From positions 27,174 to 91,173 of the forward strand of contig NZ_NHSH01000053.1 in NCBI RefSeq assembly GCF_016653315.1: a stretch of 64,000 nucleotides of DNA, in the 5' to 3' direction. The notes below the pieces were generated by a model. The model was not told where the DNA came from. It was given only the letters and a program-made list of their open reading frames with translations, and did no database searches. Positions within the stretch are counted from its first letter, which is position 1. Each line of letters starts with the position of its first letter. The position numbers were made by a program, and so were the translations under genes. The stretch comes from Halochromatium roseum (GTDB taxonomy: Bacteria; Pseudomonadota; Gammaproteobacteria; Chromatiales; Chromatiaceae). This document shows, piece by piece, positions 1-8,789 of this stretch.

Positions 1-123
1 CCTGTGGTTATCCTGAGCGATAACGGTAACACGGCCGAGCGCGACCGCGCGCTGATGCAACAAGCTCGCCAGGTCACAATGCACTGGCGAGCGGCAGGTG
101 GCGAGGGCGAGGGGCGAAATTGA
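1..123 (+). CDS. C-terminal end of an unidentified protein (5' truncated by window edge)
   Basis: Frame 1 is open from the first base to a TGA at 121-123 and gives about 40 residues ending in a Gly/Glu-rich tail (GGEGEGRN). The codons look like the genuine coding sequence nearby. The piece is too short to assign to a family, and it could be a chance frame because its start is outside the window. Confidence 0.35.
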   Translation, partial: PVVILSDNGNTAERDRALMQQARQVTMHWRAAGGEGEGRN

Positions 124-192
124 GCGCATGCCATAGATCGCAGGCGCTAGGCTGCGCTCAGCCGCCGTCCATTTTTCGGGCAACCAGATGAC

Positions 193-390
193 TCAGGCTT
201 TAGGCCTATCTCGCCACGAGCCGTTGCGATCCCTACTACCCGCAACGAACATCAGAGCGGGTCCGGCAATCAGCCCCCAGATCACCAAAAGTAGCCAGCT
301 ACCGCTGAGGAGTTCATCAAACCCGTAGGTAAAGCCGGCCAACGCAGCGAACCCGACAGCAATCGCGATACCAATCGAGAGAGGCAACAT
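193..390 (-). CDS. Small two-helix membrane protein, unknown function
   Basis: A 65-residue protein with two hydrophobic stretches (about residues 3-22 and 29-50) and a basic, hydrophilic C-terminus (GSRDRNGSWRDRPKA), so probably a small inner-membrane protein with two segments. I chose the ATG at 390 because GGAGGG lies 7 bases upstream of it. The in-frame ATG at 405 lies upstream of that Shine-Dalgarno sequence. It stands alone on the minus strand, with an AT-rich region containing inverted repeats just upstream. I do not recognise the family. Confidence 0.55.
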   Translation of the reverse strand: MLPLSIGIAIAVGFAALAGFTYGFDELLSGSWLLLVIWGLIAGPALMFVAGSRDRNGSWRDRPKA

Positions 391-784
391 ATCTGTACCC
401 TCCATACAACAAATGTTGACTAAACATTAGTATCTGCTTAAATATTAAGCAAGCAAAAACACCTCATATTTCAGTGATTGTCACAATTTTTTGCTAATAA
501 ACGCCGATTGTTACAGCCGGTAACAATGAAAAACCCTGGGCCGCCGACAGCTGTAGAAAAAACACAACAGAAAGCACCCTGTGGTCACTTTTTTACAACT
601 TCTTAACCGAGCCAGATCGCTCGACATGGCCCTGAACAGGCGCTCCAGGCGATAACCAAAGGTCGAGACAGCCCCGGATGTATCAGCTGAGCGTCTGAAC
701 ACCCATAATGGATATCAACCGAACTGATCGACGCCCGCCTGCTGATGCGAGCCAGGCCTGCGTTCAACCGATGGTGGAGCCAGC
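391..784. promoter_or_regulatory. AT-rich intergenic region between divergent genes
   Basis: No convincing gene. The part at 406-510 is much more AT-rich than the surroundings. It contains TGCTTAA-ATA-TTAAGCA (435-451, a perfect 7-base inverted repeat) and CAACA-AA-TGTTG near 405-418. These look like regulator sites or promoter DNA for the small membrane protein on the minus strand. The right half presumably carries the hslO promoter, but I cannot fix -35/-10 boxes. Confidence 0.4.
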
Positions 785-1693
785 ATGCTGCCCGAAACCG
801 ATTCCTTGCACCGCTTCGTATTCGAACATTCGCGCGTGCGCGGCGAGCTCGTCCGACTGGATGCAGCCTGGCAAGCAGTACTCGAGCGTCACAACTATCC
901 AGGGGCCGTCAAGCAGCCGCTCGGCGAGGCCTTGGTCTCCGTGTTACTGCTCACCGCAACGCTGAAGCTTGAAGGCTCGCTGATCTTGCAGGCTCAGGGG
1001 GAAGGCCCGATTCGCACCCTGGTCGCCCAGGCCACACATGAAGCAACAGTGCGTGGACTCGCACGCTGGGAAGGTGAGATCGAAGGAGGGATCGAAGGAG
1101 GAATCGAAGGAGAGATCGAAGGTGGAGATCTGCAGGCGCTATTTGGGAAAGGGCAGCTGGTCTTGACCATCAACGCCAAGCATCGCGACCGCTACCAGGG
1201 CATCGTGCCGCTTGAGGGCGCCGGTATCGGCGCCGCCCTTGAGAGCTACTTTGCCTCTTCAGAACAACTGCCATCCCGCTTCTGGCTCGCGGTCAGCGAC
1301 AAGCGCGCGGCCGGCCTGATGTTGCAGCGCCTGCCAGGCCCAACTGACGATGAAGACGACTGGAACCGCGCTGTTATCCTCGCTGATACCGTTCAGCCGC
1401 GTGAACTGCTCCAACAATCCACTCCTGATCTGCTGCGACGCCTATTCCACGAAGAGAGCCTGCGCCTGTTCGAGCCAGAGCCTGTGGCCTTCCGCTGCGG
1501 ATGCTCGCGCACACGGGTCGCCGATAACCTGCGCGCCCTCGGGCGCGACGAGATCGACGATATCATCGCCCAGCAAGGACTCATCGAGGTCACCTGCGAA
1601 TTTTGTAATCGCGGTTATCGTTTCGATGCCGTCGATGCCAGAAGCCTCTTTACCGGCGTGGTCAACGCAACCGCACCGCCGGCGCAACATTAA
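785..1693 (+). CDS. hslO: Hsp33 redox-regulated holdase chaperone
   Basis: Cytosolic chaperone switched on by oxidative unfolding; it binds unfolding proteins and passes them to DnaK. The 302-residue length is typical. The zinc/redox switch is intact: C238-G-C240 and C271-E-F-C274 near the C-terminus, the family CXC...CXXC pattern. An oddity is a low-complexity insert at residues 98-114 (repeated IEGG/IEGE), encoded by four near-perfect 12-base tandem units at 1076-1123. It sits in the N-terminal substrate-binding domain, in a surface loop by inference. The next gene is wrbA, another redox-stress protein, after a gap carrying an inverted repeat. Confidence 0.93.
   Translation: MLPETDSLHRFVFEHSRVRGELVRLDAAWQAVLERHNYPGAVKQPLGEALVSVLLLTATLKLEGSLILQAQGEGPIRTLVAQATHEATVRGLARWEGEIEGGIEGGIEGEIEGGDLQALFGKGQLVLTINAKHRDRYQGIVPLEGAGIGAALESYFASSEQLPSRFWLAVSDKRAAGLMLQRLPGPTDDEDDWNRAVILADTVQPRELLQQSTPDLLRRLFHEESLRLFEPEPVAFRCGCSRTRVADNLRALGRDEIDDIIAQQGLIEVTCEFCNRGYRFDAVDARSLFTGVVNATAPPAQH
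1076..1123 (+). repeat. 12-bp tandem repeat inside hslO
   Basis: Four consecutive 12-base units of the form GAGATCGAAGGA, with one or two substitutions, encode the repeated EIEG/GIEG tetrapeptide in Hsp33. The unit length is a multiple of three, so copy-number change keeps the frame. Confidence 0.85.
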
Positions 1694-1748
1694 AGGCGAC
1701 GGCCCGAGCGCACGGCGATAGAGCCCCTGAGCGGCGCTGACACGCTGA

Positions 1749-2450
<702 letters not shown>

Positions 2451-2459
2451 GATATCGCG

Positions 2460-3224
2460 GTGCAAGAGCGGTATCCACCGCAGCTCCCGCTCGCACTGCG
2501 CCAGCCCGAGCCACGCGGCCTTGATGGCTTCATCGCGCACGGCAATGGCGCTGCCTTGGCCGCGGTTCGGCAATGGGCCGATGGCAGCGGCGAGCCTTAT
2601 ATCTACCTGCATGGCGGCGCCGCGAGCGGGAAATCGCAGCTGCTGGTTTGCGCCGCCGGCGAGGTCCGTCAACGTGGACTCGGCGTGGTCTACCTGCCCT
2701 TGGATACGCCCCGCCTAACACCGGCCGTACTCGATGACCTCGAGCAACGCGACGCCATTCTGCTCGACGCCCTGCAGGCGATCGTCGGCAATACCGTCTG
2801 GGAACAAGCGCTGTTCAATCTCTACAACCGGGTGCGCGATGCCGGCCGACGTCTGCTCGCGGCTGCACGCCAACCCGCGGGCCGGCTCGGCATTCGGCTG
2901 CCCGATCTCGCTTCGCGCCTCGCCGCCGGCCCCAGCTATAACCTGCGGCCACTCAGCGACGCCGGCCGCGCCGAACTGTTGCGCATTGGCGCCGAGCAGC
3001 GCGGCCTGCGCTTTGGCGACGCGATGATCAGCTACATCCTCAGCCGCTGCCCACGCGATCCAGGCGCACTCTCCGCCCTGCTCGACGAGATCGACCGCAC
3101 CGCGTTGGCCGAGCAGCGACAACCCTCGATCCGATCGATTGGCCGACTGCTCGAGCGACTCGAGCACACAGGCAGCGACTCCAGTGCTGATCAAACCCCA
3201 AACGCGCCCGATCGTCGCGCCTAA
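2460..3224 (+). CDS. hda: DnaA regulatory inactivator Hda
   Basis: AAA+ homologue of the DnaA ATPase domain. Loaded on the beta sliding clamp, it stimulates DnaA-ATP hydrolysis to prevent re-initiation. Evidence: an N-terminal clamp-binding peptide (QLPLALRQ), a modified Walker A GGAASGKSQ near residue 55, a degenerate Walker B (ILLDALQAIVG), the LPDLASRLA segment and a C-terminal lid, in 254 residues. The start is a GTG 9 bases after wrbA. The single acid in Walker B fits the weak ATPase of this family. The C-terminal tail (TGSDSSADQTPNAPDRRA) looks disordered. Confidence 0.88.
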   Translation: MQERYPPQLPLALRQPEPRGLDGFIAHGNGAALAAVRQWADGSGEPYIYLHGGAASGKSQLLVCAAGEVRQRGLGVVYLPLDTPRLTPAVLDDLEQRDAILLDALQAIVGNTVWEQALFNLYNRVRDAGRRLLAAARQPAGRLGIRLPDLASRLAAGPSYNLRPLSDAGRAELLRIGAEQRGLRFGDAMISYILSRCPRDPGALSALLDEIDRTALAEQRQPSIRSIGRLLERLEHTGSDSSADQTPNAPDRRA

Positions 3225-3226
3225 GG

Positions 3227-3295
3227 CTGATGGCGCGGCAGCACCCTGAAACAGGAATCACTTGAGATTCACATTCACAACCATGGCGCATCACC
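3227..3295. repeat. Intergenic repeat element, copy 1
   Basis: Matches 8691-8757 over about 65 bases with scattered differences. Shared features are an ATGGCGCGGC start, a central GAATC...GATTCAC inverted repeat (about 3256-3272) and an ATGGCG near the end. Both copies lie just downstream of a plus-strand gene. This suggests a dispersed genomic repeat of unknown type. Confidence 0.55.
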
Positions 3296-3305
3296 ACTCA
3301 GGGCA

Positions 3306-3371
3306 ATGAGGCGCTGGCGATGAGGCGCTGGCGATGAGGCGCTGGCGATGAGGCGCTGGCGATGAGGCGCT
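3306..3371 (+). repeat. 14-bp tandem repeat (4.7 copies)
   Basis: Unit ATGAGGCGCTGGCG is repeated perfectly four times plus a 10-base partial copy in the hda-hoxU gap. No spacers are present, so this is not CRISPR. The 281-base gap (3225-3505) otherwise holds the repeat element above, and a small AGGCC-TTG-GGCCT hairpin near 3451 ahead of hoxU. Confidence 0.9.
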
Positions 3372-3505
3372 TGTTACATGGAAACACCGCTCAGTGCATG
3401 GCTTAAGAAGCCACGCTCAGACATGCGTCCGTCGCAGCGGTCGTGTATCGTCAGGCCTTGGGCCTAACGCAGCACTTAATCTCCTCGCCTGATACGGGAA
3501 GACCG

Positions 3506-4237
3506 ATGCCAATCATCGCCACGCAACCAAGTGTCCGCGTCGTCACGCTCCGGATCGACGGTCAAGATCTATCCGCGCGCGAAGACGAGACCATCATCGA
3601 AGTCTGCCGCGAGAACAAGATCCCGATCCCCAGCCTGTGCTGGATGGAGGGACTCTCCGTGGTCGGCGCCTGCCGCCTCTGTATGGTCGAGGTGGCCGGT
3701 CAAAACCGCCTACTCGCCGCCTGCGCGACGCGCGTCACCGAGGGCATGGAGATCACCACCAACTCCGAGAAGCTGCAGCGCTATCGACGCACCCTGGTCG
3801 AGCTGCTGTTCGCCGAGCGCAATCATGTCTGCTCGGTCTGCGTCTCCAATGGCCATTGCGAGCTGCAATGGCTCGCCAACAGCTGCGGCGTTGACCATGT
3901 GCGCATGCCTTACCGCAATCACGGCTACGCGGTCGACAGCACCCATGAGATGTTTCGCCTCGACCACAACCGCTGCGTGCTCTGTACCCGCTGCGTGCGC
4001 GTCTGCGACGAGATCGAGGGCGCCCACACCTGGGATGTGATGGGCCGTGGCAGCGACTGCCAGGTGATCACCGATCTCGCCAAGCCATGGGGCGACAGTG
4101 ACACCTGCACCAGCTGCGGCAAGTGCGTGCAGGTCTGTCCGACCGGCGCCCTGGTCAAACAGGGCACTTCCGTCGGTGAAATGGTCAAAGATCAGCACTT
4201 TCTGCCGATTCTTGCTCGACGGAGATCCGCACGATGA
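3506..4237 (+). CDS. hoxU: Bidirectional [NiFe]-hydrogenase diaphorase subunit HoxU
   Basis: Electron-transfer subunit homologous to the N-terminus of complex I NuoG. It carries the ferredoxin-type 2Fe-2S ligands C45, C56, C59 and C73, an H107/C109/C112/C118 4Fe-4S site, and two ferredoxin-like 4Fe-4S motifs (C157-C160-C163-C167 and C201-C204-C207-C211). The 243-residue length is normal. The ATG at 3506 is preceded by a purine-rich GGGAAGA. An upstream in-frame start would add 21 unrelated residues. It overlaps hoxY by 4 bases (ATGA). HoxF and HoxE, its usual partners, are not next to it. Confidence 0.92.
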   Translation: MPIIATQPSVRVVTLRIDGQDLSAREDETIIEVCRENKIPIPSLCWMEGLSVVGACRLCMVEVAGQNRLLAACATRVTEGMEITTNSEKLQRYRRTLVELLFAERNHVCSVCVSNGHCELQWLANSCGVDHVRMPYRNHGYAVDSTHEMFRLDHNRCVLCTRCVRVCDEIEGAHTWDVMGRGSDCQVITDLAKPWGDSDTCTSCGKCVQVCPTGALVKQGTSVGEMVKDQHFLPILARRRSAR

Positions 4238-4863
4238 GCGCTCAGCCCGAAGCCACAGCAGCCAGCTCACAGGCTGGCCATCCAACCCCCGACACCCAAG
4301 CACCACTCGGCGTAGCCAGCAACAGCAGCGGGAGCAAGGTCACCGTCGCAACCATCTGGCTCGACGGCTGTTCTGGGTGCCACATGTCGTTCCTCGACAT
4401 GGACGAGCGTCTGGTCGACCTGGCGCAGAAGATCGATATCGTCTACAGCCCTCTGGTCGACAGCAAGGAGCTGCCCGAGCAGGTCGACGTCGGCATCATC
4501 GAAGGCTCGATCAGCAACGAAGAAGACCTGCACAAGGCAAAGCTGTTCCGCGAGCGCTGCAAGCTCCTGGTCAGCCTTGGCGACTGCGCGGTGAACGGCA
4601 ACGTCCCGGCAATGCGCAATGCGTTCAAGCTCGACAACGTCTATGAGCGCGCCTATCTCGAGAACGTGAACACCCGTCCGCAGATTCCAACCCAAGGCGT
4701 TCCAGCCCTGCTACAGACCGTCTTGCCGGTGCATGCTGTGGTCGATGTCGACGTCTTCATCCCTGGCTGCCCGCCGCAGGCCGACACCATCCATTACGTG
4801 CTGAGCGAGCTGCTCGAAGGTCGCGTGCCGGAGCCGCTGCGCATGACCCGATTCGGCGCTTGA
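4234..4863 (+). CDS. hoxY: [NiFe]-hydrogenase small subunit HoxY
   Basis: Small subunit of the cytosolic NAD-linked hydrogenase (group 3d). It holds the 4Fe-4S cluster closest to the active site: C46/C49 in DGCSGCH, C118 in GDCAVNG and C179 in PGCPPQ. Length is 209 residues. There is no twin-arginine signal, so the enzyme is cytoplasmic. The first 33 residues are Ala/Ser/Gln/Pro-rich, probably disordered and longer than the homologous core requires. It sits between hoxU and hoxH, 78 bases from the latter. Confidence 0.93.
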   Translation: MSAQPEATAASSQAGHPTPDTQAPLGVASNSSGSKVTVATIWLDGCSGCHMSFLDMDERLVDLAQKIDIVYSPLVDSKELPEQVDVGIIEGSISNEEDLHKAKLFRERCKLLVSLGDCAVNGNVPAMRNAFKLDNVYERAYLENVNTRPQIPTQGVPALLQTVLPVHAVVDVDVFIPGCPPQADTIHYVLSELLEGRVPEPLRMTRFGA

Positions 4864-4941
4864 GCTCAGGCCAAGCGCCTTACATCCGAGCCCAGACCCT
4901 GACACCCCCCAACAACGCCTGACGCCCTGGACTAAGCGACC

Positions 4942-6375
4942 ATGAGCCGAACCATCAGCATCGACCCGGTCACCCGCATCGAGGGCCACGCCCGCATCTC
5001 GCTGCAGCTCGCCGACAGCGGCGAGGTCGAAGACGCCAAGTTCCATCTGACCCAGTTCCGCGGCTTCGAGAAGTTCTGCGAGGGCCGGCCCTACCGCGAG
5101 ATGCCGGCGCTCACCGCGCGCACCTGCGGCATCTGCCCAGTCAGCCATCTGCTCGCCTCCAACAAGGCCTGCGACGACCTGCTCGCAGTGACCATCCCGC
5201 CGACGGCCGAGAAGCTACGACGGATCATGAACCTAGCGCAGCTGCTGCAGTCGCACGCGCTCTCATTCTTCCACCTGTCATCACCGGATCTGCTGCTCGG
5301 CTGGGACTCCGACCCCGTCAAACGCAACATCTTCGGCGTCATGGCCAAAGACCCCGAGCTGGCCAAGCAGGGCATCAAGCTGCGCCAGATCGGCCAGACC
5401 ATCATCGAGATCCTCGGCGGCAAGAAGATCCATCCAACCTGGGTCGTGCCGGGTGGCGTCAGCGAACCGCTCGACAGCGACAAGCGCGAAGCCATGCTGA
5501 AGATGTTGCCCGAAGCGCTGACCATCGCCAAGGACACCTATGGCCTGTTCAAGACCATGGTGCCCAAGTTCAAGGACGAGGCCGAGCACTTCGGCACCAT
5601 GCCGACCCTGTTCCTGTCGCTGGTCTCGAACAAGGGTCAGCTCGAACACTACGACGGCCTCATCCGCATCAAGGACGCGCAAGGCCGGATTGTTGAAGAC
5701 AGGGTGCCGCCGTCCGACTACCCGCGCATCATCGGCGAAGCGGTCGAGGACTTCAGCTACATGAAGTTCCCCTACTACAAGCCGATGGGCTACCCGAACG
5801 GCATCTATCGGGTTGGCCCACTCGCCCGGCTCAACAATGCCGAGAGCTGCGGCACGCCGTTCGCCGATGTCGCCCTGGCCGAGTTCCACATGCTGCAGGA
5901 AGACTCGAGCCCGGTGCGCTCCAGCTTCCACTACCATTACGCGCGCCTGGTCGAGATCATCTTCGCCATCGAGATGATGCAGCGGCTGCTCAAGGACCCG
6001 AGCATCCTCGACACCCGGGTTCGCGCCCATGCGCGCGGCAACCGCGACGAGGGCATCGGCGTCTCCGAGGCGCCGCGCGGCATCCTGATGCATCACTACA
6101 AGATCGACGAGGCCGGCCTGATCAACTGGGTCGATCTGATCATCGCCACTGGCCACAACAACCTGGCCATGAACCAGAGCATCAAGCAGGTCGCCGATGC
6201 CTATGTCGATGGCAATAAGCTCAGCGAAGGCATGCTGAATCGGGTCGAGGCGGTGATCCGCTGCTACGATCCCTGCCTATCCTGTGCCTCGCACGCCTTT
6301 GGCCAGATGCCGCTGAGCATCGAACTCAAGGATGCCTCTGGGGCTGTGATCGACCGGCTAGTGCGCGACGCATGA
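4942..6375 (+). CDS. hoxH: [NiFe]-hydrogenase large subunit HoxH
   Basis: Catalytic subunit carrying the Ni-Fe(CN)2CO centre that splits or forms H2. The four nickel-ligand cysteines are present: C62/C65 in RTCGICPVSH and C445/C448 in DPCLSCASHA. The C-terminal tail after DPCLSCASHA (about 25 residues) is the peptide normally removed by the maturation protease once nickel is inserted. That protease, HoxW, is the next gene and overlaps by 4 bases. The 477-residue length is typical. MSRTISIDPVTRIEGHARI is the standard large-subunit N-terminus. Confidence 0.95.
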   Translation: MSRTISIDPVTRIEGHARISLQLADSGEVEDAKFHLTQFRGFEKFCEGRPYREMPALTARTCGICPVSHLLASNKACDDLLAVTIPPTAEKLRRIMNLAQLLQSHALSFFHLSSPDLLLGWDSDPVKRNIFGVMAKDPELAKQGIKLRQIGQTIIEILGGKKIHPTWVVPGGVSEPLDSDKREAMLKMLPEALTIAKDTYGLFKTMVPKFKDEAEHFGTMPTLFLSLVSNKGQLEHYDGLIRIKDAQGRIVEDRVPPSDYPRIIGEAVEDFSYMKFPYYKPMGYPNGIYRVGPLARLNNAESCGTPFADVALAEFHMLQEDSSPVRSSFHYHYARLVEIIFAIEMMQRLLKDPSILDTRVRAHARGNRDEGIGVSEAPRGILMHHYKIDEAGLINWVDLIIATGHNNLAMNQSIKQVADAYVDGNKLSEGMLNRVEAVIRCYDPCLSCASHAFGQMPLSIELKDASGAVIDRLVRDA

Positions 6376-6983
6376 ACATTGGTCAAGCGACTGTCGAAAG
6401 CGCCCAAGAGCAGCAAGAGGGGCAGCGGCAGGAGGGGCAGCAGCAGGAGCTGCAGGAAGACCAGGAGCAGCAGACCAAAGCACGACTGCTGCGGGCGCTG
6501 GTGATCGGCTATGGCAGCCCGATCCGCGGCGATGACGCGCTTGGGCCATTGGTTGCCGATCGACTCCAGGAGCGCTTTGCCAACCAGCCACAGCTATGCG
6601 CGCAGCCGCGGGCTCAGACCGAGACGCCCACCGGAGCGGTCGAGATCCAGGCGCGCCACATCCTGACCGCCGAGCTTGTCGACGACCTGGCACGCACCGA
6701 GCGCGTCATCTTCGTCGACGCCGCGATCGACACCTCGCCTGGGCAGGTCAGACGCCGGCGCCTATCGCCAGACCGAACCGCCCTCTCGACCATGGCGCAC
6801 TTCCATGACCCGCGCGAGTTGCTGGCCTGGTGCGAGGCGCTCTATCAGCGCGCCCCCGAGGCCTGGCTGGTCTCCGGCGGCGGGGCCGAGTGGGGTTATG
6901 CCTGCTATGCCCTGAGCGAAACCGCGCAGCAGGCGTTAGAGCCGATGATCGCCGAAGTCATGTCGCTGATCGACGCGACTTAG
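6372..6983 (+). CDS. hoxW: HoxW, hydrogenase maturation endopeptidase
   Basis: Nickel-dependent protease that trims the HoxH C-terminus. Signature GYGSPIRGDDALG at about residues 46-58 includes the Asp used for metal sensing. A second acidic site (VIFVDAAID) and the HFHDP histidine follow. The core is of usual size, but residues 11-35 are almost pure Gln/Glu (from imperfect CAGCAGGAG-type repeats at 6407-6475) and have no counterpart in the family. Its coupling to hoxH supports the role. The shared reading of ATGA suggests translational coupling. Confidence 0.88.
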   Translation: MNIGQATVESAQEQQEGQRQEGQQQELQEDQEQQTKARLLRALVIGYGSPIRGDDALGPLVADRLQERFANQPQLCAQPRAQTETPTGAVEIQARHILTAELVDDLARTERVIFVDAAIDTSPGQVRRRRLSPDRTALSTMAHFHDPRELLAWCEALYQRAPEAWLVSGGGAEWGYACYALSETAQQALEPMIAEVMSLIDAT

Positions 6984-7231
6984 TTGCAACCCGACTCAGT
7001 CACTTAGTGGCTGTTCATGTTCTACTTCCCGATCATCACTCAACCATGGCCCTCAGATCGGGCAGAAGTTGATCGACAGTTTCTTTGCGGCTTCGCGTCA
7101 GCTCTGCTCTATCTGGCATGATCCAGACCTGCAAGGTTTGAGCCTAACCAACAGCGCTCGACCTTTCGCGATACTTAAGATGCGCTCGGATGACAGGAGA
7201 CCCATGCCGAGACCGGGAGACAGCAACGCTC

Positions 7232-8638
7232 ATGCGCGAAATCGTTCAAATCGACATCTCTGGGAGTGATAAGCCGGGCATCACCAAGGCCCTGACGCAG
7301 GTGCTGGCGCGCTACGACGTGACCGTACTCGACATCGGCCAGTCGGTGATCCATAACACACTGGCCCTCGGCCTCCTGGTAGAGCTACCGGAAGAGCCGG
7401 CCGGCTGCCCGGTGTTCAAGGAGCTGTTGTTCAGTGCCCATGAGCTCGGACTCGATGTGCGCTTCACCCCGGTCGCCGCCGATGCCTACGAGGACTGGGT
7501 CGCTGAACAGGGCCAGGCGCGCCACATCCTGACGCTTCTTGGGCGCGAGATCAGCGCCGCGCAGATCGCACAGGTCGCCGCTGTCGTCACGCAAAACCAG
7601 CTCAACATTGAGCAGATCTCTAGGGTCTCTGGTCGGATCACGCGCCGGACTACTGGTGCTGTCGACCTTAGTACCGACATTGGCGTCGCTGTCAGCGCAA
7701 CTGCAAGAACCAACGACAGCGGCAGCGCTAACGCGAGCAGCAGCATCAATGCCAACGCGAGCACCAGCGCAGAGATCAGCACCAGCGCGAGTGGCAGCGC
7801 GAGCGGCAGTAGCAACGCCAGCGTCAATGCCAACAGACCCCAGCGCCCGGCCTGCGTGCAGCTCTGGCTCAAAGGCCCGGTCGCCGATGTTGACGCGCTG
7901 CACGCCAGCTTCCTTGAGCTTGGCAGCCAACTCGATGTGGACATCGCCATCCAGGAAGACGACATCTTCCGCCGCAACCGGCGCTTAGTCTGCTTCGACA
8001 TGGACTCGACCCTGATCCAGACCGAGGTGATCGATGAGTTGGCCGCTGCCGCCGGCGTCGGCCCCCAGGTCGCCGAGATCACCGAGCGCGCCATGCAGGG
8101 CGAACTCGACTTCAGCGAGAGCTTCCGCCGTCGCATGGCCCTACTCGAAGGGCTCGACGAGTCGGTACTGAGCGAGATCGCCGAACGGCTGCCGATCACC
8201 GACGGCGCCGAACGACTGATCGGCGCGCTGAAGCAGCTCGGCTACCGGGTCGCGATCCTCTCCGGCGGCTTCACCTACTTCGCCGAACATCTGCAACGCC
8301 GGCTCGGCATCGACGATGTCCACGCCAATCAGCTCGAATTCGAGCATGGCCGACTCACCGGCCGCGTCACCGGCCGCATCGTCGATGGCCAGCGCAAGGC
8401 CGAGTTGCTGCGCGAGATCGCCGCCCGCGAAGGCATCCGGCTGGAACAGGTCATCGCCGTCGGCGATGGCGCCAACGACCTGCCGATGCTCTCGATTGCC
8501 GGGCTCGGCATCGCCTTCCACGCCAAGCCGCTGGTCAAGGAGCAGGCGCGTCATTCCATCGCCACCGTCGGGCTGGACGGCATCCTCTATCTGATCGGCA
8601 TGCGCGATCGGGACTTGGAGGCCTTGGGAAGGGGGTAA
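7232..8638 (+). CDS. serB: Phosphoserine phosphatase SerB with low-complexity insert
   Basis: Last step of serine synthesis: phosphoserine to serine. Tandem ACT-like regulatory regions (about residues 1-85 and 95-245) precede a HAD hydrolase domain. The nucleophile is D256 and the acid D258 in CFDMDSTLI; other motifs are ILSGGFTYF and VGDGANDLPML. The ATG at 7232 follows GGGAGA at good spacing. An earlier in-frame ATG (7190) lacks homology. Odd: residues about 140-206 are a Ser/Ala/Asn/Thr-rich tract splitting the second ACT region. The HAD core is intact, so the enzyme is probably active. Confidence 0.92.
   Translation: MREIVQIDISGSDKPGITKALTQVLARYDVTVLDIGQSVIHNTLALGLLVELPEEPAGCPVFKELLFSAHELGLDVRFTPVAADAYEDWVAEQGQARHILTLLGREISAAQIAQVAAVVTQNQLNIEQISRVSGRITRRTTGAVDLSTDIGVAVSATARTNDSGSANASSSINANASTSAEISTSASGSASGSSNASVNANRPQRPACVQLWLKGPVADVDALHASFLELGSQLDVDIAIQEDDIFRRNRRLVCFDMDSTLIQTEVIDELAAAAGVGPQVAEITERAMQGELDFSESFRRRMALLEGLDESVLSEIAERLPITDGAERLIGALKQLGYRVAILSGGFTYFAEHLQRRLGIDDVHANQLEFEHGRLTGRVTGRIVDGQRKAELLREIAAREGIRLEQVIAVGDGANDLPMLSIAGLGIAFHAKPLVKEQARHSIATVGLDGILYLIGMRDRDLEALGRG
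7650..7848 (+). repeat. Low-complexity Ser/Ala/Asn-coding tract in serB
   Basis: Degenerate AGC/AAC/GCG triplet repeats encode runs such as SGSANASSSINANAST. The tract length preserves frame. It resembles the other in-frame expansions in this window (hslO, hoxW, pglX). Confidence 0.75.
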
Positions 8639-8690
8639 AAGAACGGCTCGCCAGCCTCAGGGCTGATCTCTAGAGAGCCTTGCCCTAACG

Positions 8691-8757
8691 CTAATGGCGC
8701 GGCGCCATCCCGGAAAATGAATCGCGTGAGATTCACGTTAAATGGCGAGTCGCCGTG
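8691..8757. repeat. Intergenic repeat element, copy 2
   Basis: Second copy of the element at 3227-3295. TGAATC-GCGTGA-GATTCA is a perfect 6-base inverted repeat (about 8719-8736). It lies in the serB-brxL convergent gap at the edge of the defence island. Confidence 0.55.
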
Positions 8758-8789
8758 ATCGACATTTGGCGCTCGTGCGCAGGGCGCAA

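Noticed and set aside
511..702. 63-residue minus-strand ORF upstream of hslO
   Set aside because: Basic, Cys/Arg-rich composition typical of a chance frame, no ribosome site, and it lies in intergenic DNA with no homology pattern.
3306..3371. Possible CRISPR array
   Set aside because: Units are contiguous with no spacers and are only 14 bases long; no cas gene anywhere in the window.
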